From NCBI GenBank assembly GCA_023227965.1, contig JALOCA010000005.1:1-64000 (forward strand): a stretch of 64,000 nt of DNA, read 5' to 3'. This document shows, one piece after another, positions 61,656 through 64,000 of the stretch (its first letter is position 1; each line of letters begins with the position of its first letter). The stretch comes from Lentimicrobiaceae bacterium (GTDB taxonomy: Bacteria; Bacteroidota; Bacteroidia; Bacteroidales; JALOCA01). The translations under genes and the position numbers were made by a program. A model generated the notes under the pieces. That model worked only from the letters and a program-made list of their open reading frames with translations, had not been told where the DNA came from and made no database searches.

Positions 61656-62870
61656 TTACTGTTTAGAAATATTTTTACTGTTTTCCCTGAAGGTCTCTAA
61701 CCACTCGCCGGCATAAAGAACTGTTTTCGCAAGAGAACGAAATGGATGCCTGAAAAAAGTGTTGGGTGCTGCAAGTTGCTGTATCATAGCAGGAAGACTG
61801 TTGAATGCAAGAGAAACAGACAAATAGATATTTTTTAATCCTCTTTTAAATAAAAAGGCTTTGATCAGAGGATTTTTTAATTCGATGCTGATGGAAGAAA
61901 AGCCTATGACCACCAAAATAGCCCTTATATCCATTTCAATGCCGACCATCACTCCCTGCCAATGGATTATTCCTTCTTTAAATGCTGTTTCTCTCCAAAA
62001 TATTCCTGACAGCAACGTCAGTATTAATAACTGAATCCAAAATATACGTTTTTTTAATCTTTTTATTACTGATTTATAATAAAATATACAAAAAGCCAAA
62101 TAAAGGACAATAAAAGTCATGCCTATCCACAGTTTAGTATATTCCAACAAAATCAGTCCTATAGGTATCGAAAGTAGGTTCAAAATAAACAGGAACAAAC
62201 TAAAAGTTTGTTCAGAATTTAAAAGAAATATATCCCTGTTATCCGCATTTTTTATTAAGATATTTTGAGGTTCATTTTTAAATTTCCGGGCTTTGTTTCC
62301 AATCAACCAACCAGTAATTGAAGCTAAAACACCCAAAATAACATAAATACTTATCAGTGCGTTTACAACCGCCCATGGATCTCCGTGTTGAATTCCCAAT
62401 TGTTTACAGGCAAAATAGAAAATATTCAGGTAAATTTTCAGCACATTGAATCCATAAAGTACCAGAAGGCTGAAAATTTTATGCATCAAGGCACTTAAAA
62501 CCGCCAAAACGCCTCCGACTATCATTGCTGCAAGATTTTTTCCGGCAATAATTGTGGTAAATTCGAGTAACAGGGCTTCGAGCATGATCCCTATCATGGG
62601 ACCCAATATTACCGAGCTGGGCGAAATGGATTTCATCAGTGCACATACCAAACCAGCCCTCCAAAACAATCCTTTTTCTTTCCATATTCTTGAAAATGCA
62701 ACCAATACCATCACTCCGAAAGCAGCAAGTATGGAGCCGGCAAATGGAATCCGTAAATTATGCAAAAAACTACCTACGATTATTTCCACCGAAGCCCACA
62801 AACCACCGATTACGGAGGCTTTCAGCCAAATATCGGGAAGTGAATGATGGGGTTTTTCTTCTTTTATCAT
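61656..62870 (-). CDS. Polytopic membrane protein, possible ECF-like S/T fusion
   Basis: 404 residues from MIKEEKPHHSLPDIWLK; earlier in-frame starts (62900, 62954) would overlap the mobA end. Ten or more membrane helices. The first half (VEIIVGSFLHNLRIPFAGSIL; SSVILGPMIGIMLEAL) resembles an ECF S-component. The second half resembles an EcfT/CbiQ-like part (GIEMDIRAILVVIGFSSISIELKNPLIKAF ... LSVSLAFNSLPAMIQQLA, abbreviated). No ATPase gene adjoins it. It directly follows mobA (13 bp), which suggests molybdenum, cofactor precursor or sulfur uptake. The assignment is by eye only. Confidence 0.6.
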   Translation of the reverse strand: MIKEEKPHHSLPDIWLKASVIGGLWASVEIIVGSFLHNLRIPFAGSILAAFGVMVLVAFSRIWKEKGLFWRAGLVCALMKSISPSSVILGPMIGIMLEALLLEFTTIIAGKNLAAMIVGGVLAVLSALMHKIFSLLVLYGFNVLKIYLNIFYFACKQLGIQHGDPWAVVNALISIYVILGVLASITGWLIGNKARKFKNEPQNILIKNADNRDIFLLNSEQTFSLFLFILNLLSIPIGLILLEYTKLWIGMTFIVLYLAFCIFYYKSVIKRLKKRIFWIQLLILTLLSGIFWRETAFKEGIIHWQGVMVGIEMDIRAILVVIGFSSISIELKNPLIKAFLFKRGLKNIYLSVSLAFNSLPAMIQQLAAPNTFFRHPFRSLAKTVLYAGEWLETFRENSKNISKQ

Positions 62871-62883
62871 ACCTTTTCCATGT

Positions 62884-63453
62884 TCAGCAAATAAGGTCAT
62901 CAAAGGTATTGATGTTCCAGAAAATTTTTCTCCTGTAAAAAGAAATATCCTCACTGATACATACTTTTTTTACCTGCAAGGCATTAAGCAGTTTATTCAT
63001 CGCATATTCTTCCTGCCGGAGAAATTTTTCAAAAACCGGGAGGGTGGTTTTATGGTAAACAGCACAAAGAGGCTCTATTTTATTATCAACTGATTCTGCT
63101 ACAATTGTATTTTCACCTTCGGCAAAGCTAAGAAGATATCGTACCAATTCAGCCGACACTCCTGGCATGTCGCATGGCAAAACCACGTTCCTTTCGCAGG
63201 AAGAATGTTTCAGGCAGGAATAAATGCCGCCCATAGGACCTGTATCGGGAAAAATGTCTTCAATCACCAGGAAACCAAACTGGGAATAAATGTCATCGTT
63301 GGCACTAATCAGGATATCAGAGCATTCTTCTGTTAGTGCTTCGATGGCATATTCAATCAAATATTTGTTTTTGTATTTAACAAATGCCTTATCGTTACCC
63401 ATTCGGCTGCTTTTACCGCCGGCAAGAATGATTCCGGTTACATTTCCGGACAT
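62884..63453 (-). CDS. mobA: Molybdenum cofactor guanylyltransferase
   Basis: 189 residues. Attaches GMP to molybdopterin, giving the bis-MGD cofactor used by DMSO-reductase family enzymes such as the PsrA-like subunit in this window. N-terminal nucleotidyltransferase loop: GIILAGGKSSRMGNDKAF. Metal-binding and GTP region: VIEDIFPDTGPMGGIYS; LPCDMPGVSAEL. It begins 1 bp after the pgk stop and ends 13 bp before the membrane protein, so all three share a transcript. Confidence 0.93.
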   Translation of the reverse strand: MSGNVTGIILAGGKSSRMGNDKAFVKYKNKYLIEYAIEALTEECSDILISANDDIYSQFGFLVIEDIFPDTGPMGGIYSCLKHSSCERNVVLPCDMPGVSAELVRYLLSFAEGENTIVAESVDNKIEPLCAVYHKTTLPVFEKFLRQEEYAMNKLLNALQVKKVCISEDISFYRRKIFWNINTFDDLIC

Positions 63454-63454
63454 T

Positions 63455-64000
63455 TTATTCTAAAATAGCCTTTACACCCGGAAGAACTTTTCCTTCAATG
63501 TATTCGAGCATCGCTCCACCACCAGTAGATACATAACTAATTTTATCGTAAAGTTTAAAACGATTAATTGCAGATACTGAATCACCACCACCTACCAGCG
63601 AATAGGCTCCGTTTGTGGTAACTTTGGCAATCGCCTGCGCAATCGCTTTGGTTCCTTTTTCAAAGTTGCACAATTCAAATACGCCCATAGGACCATTCCA
63701 AAGAATGGTTTTGGAATCCATGATGGTTTTTTCAAATAATTTTATGCTTTCCGGGCCAATATCCAATCCCATCCAGCCATCAGGCACCTCGTGTGAAGAG
63801 CAAATCTGGCGTTCGGCATCATTGGCAAAAGCATTGGCAACCACATTGTCAACAGGAAGTAGAATATTAACATTCATTACCTTAGCCCCTTCCAGGATAT
63901 TTTTTGCCAATTCCACAAAGTCGTTTTCTACCAGCGAGCCACCTACTTTTCCGCCCATGGCTTTAATAAAAGTATAAGTCATTCCTCCACCTATAATAAG
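63455..64000 (-). CDS. pgk: Phosphoglycerate kinase, C-terminal part (5' end outside window)
   Basis: 182 codons are visible; the frame runs off the right edge, so the N-terminal ~215 residues are missing. The visible sequence reads LIIGGGMTYTFIKAMGGKVGGSL and contains KTILWNGPMGVFELCNFEKGT and GAYSLVGGGDSVSAI, diagnostic for Pgk. It transfers phosphate from 1,3-bisphosphoglycerate to ADP in glycolysis. mobA starts one base after its stop, an unusual neighbour for pgk. Confidence 0.95.
   Translation of the reverse strand, partial: LIIGGGMTYTFIKAMGGKVGGSLVENDFVELAKNILEGAKVMNVNILLPVDNVVANAFANDAERQICSSHEVPDGWMGLDIGPESIKLFEKTIMDSKTILWNGPMGVFELCNFEKGTKAIAQAIAKVTTNGAYSLVGGGDSVSAINRFKLYDKISYVSTGGGAMLEYIEGKVLPGVKAILE

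Overview
The window comes from the chromosome of a Bacteroidetes bacterium, probably an anaerobic or facultatively anaerobic member of the Bacteroidales or a related order. Four things point there. Promoters repeatedly carry the Bacteroidetes -7 element TAnnTTTG, several with TTTG about 20 bp further upstream. A secreted M28 peptidase ends in a type IX secretion (T9SS) type A sorting domain. Housekeeping proteins have phylum-typical forms: a 1095-residue SecA, a TonB-tailed BlaR1, DUF3822 beside RsmD, DUF2795 and a short AMP nucleosidase. The DNA is AT-rich. This is inference from content; no 16S gene is present. I saw no rRNA, tRNA or CRISPR array.

Layout. 1-5128 is the N-terminal ~1,709 codons of a giant secreted multidomain protein on the minus strand (its C-terminus lies outside). 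5600-7012 is an aldehyde dehydrogenase. 7243-9219 holds rplU, rpmA and serS. 9419-16339 is one tightly packed plus-strand run: coaD, five heterodisulfide-reductase-like (Hdr) genes (HdrC, HdrB, HdrA, HdrC and a membrane HdrE-HdrD fusion) and a thioredoxin-like lipid-side protein. 16432-21601 (minus) holds rsmD, DUF3822, a CHASE4/PAS hybrid kinase, an outer-membrane barrel and an orphan HsdR N-terminal domain. 21767-31269 mixes AMP nucleosidase, holA, gapA, threonine dehydrogenase, mnmA, a repeat-flanked dinD island with gene debris, a MATE pump and an iron alcohol dehydrogenase. 31313-33461 is a BlaI/BlaR1-TonB pair with clear operators. kbl (34134-35354) lies between two copies of a ~240 bp terminal-inverted-repeat element. 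35911-39998 is an unknown gene, a four-PAS LytS-type kinase and its LytTR regulator. 40060-49846 (minus) holds frr, pyrH, the M28 peptidase, a lipoprotein, secA, DUF2795, a cobalamin adenosyltransferase, an orphan ABC ATPase and a methyltransferase. UbiA, a repeat protein and a YdcF protein follow. 52130-55493 is a polyamine set (speA, speB and a deoxyhypusine synthase homologue). 55758-61330 is a sulfur-respiration operon (PsrABC-like molybdoenzyme, two YeeE/YedE halves and a rhodanese-fold protein). 61656-64000 holds an ECF-like membrane protein, mobA and the end of pgk.

How it works together. The sulfur-compound molybdoenzyme needs a guanylated molybdenum cofactor, and mobA is close by; the YeeE/YedE proteins could import a sulfur compound. 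The Hdr-like operon looks like a soluble FAD/Fe-S module docked to a quinone-facing cytochrome b/CCG subunit. Threonine dehydrogenase and Kbl together would turn threonine into glycine and acetyl-CoA. SpeA and SpeB would make putrescine, which the deoxyhypusine synthase homologue might turn into homospermidine. The most interesting regions are the Hdr-like operon with its degenerate HdrB domain and HdrED fusion, the sulfur operon with a rhodanese lacking its catalytic cysteine, the polyamine cluster, the paired inverted-repeat elements around kbl, and the S/T-like membrane fusion next to mobA.
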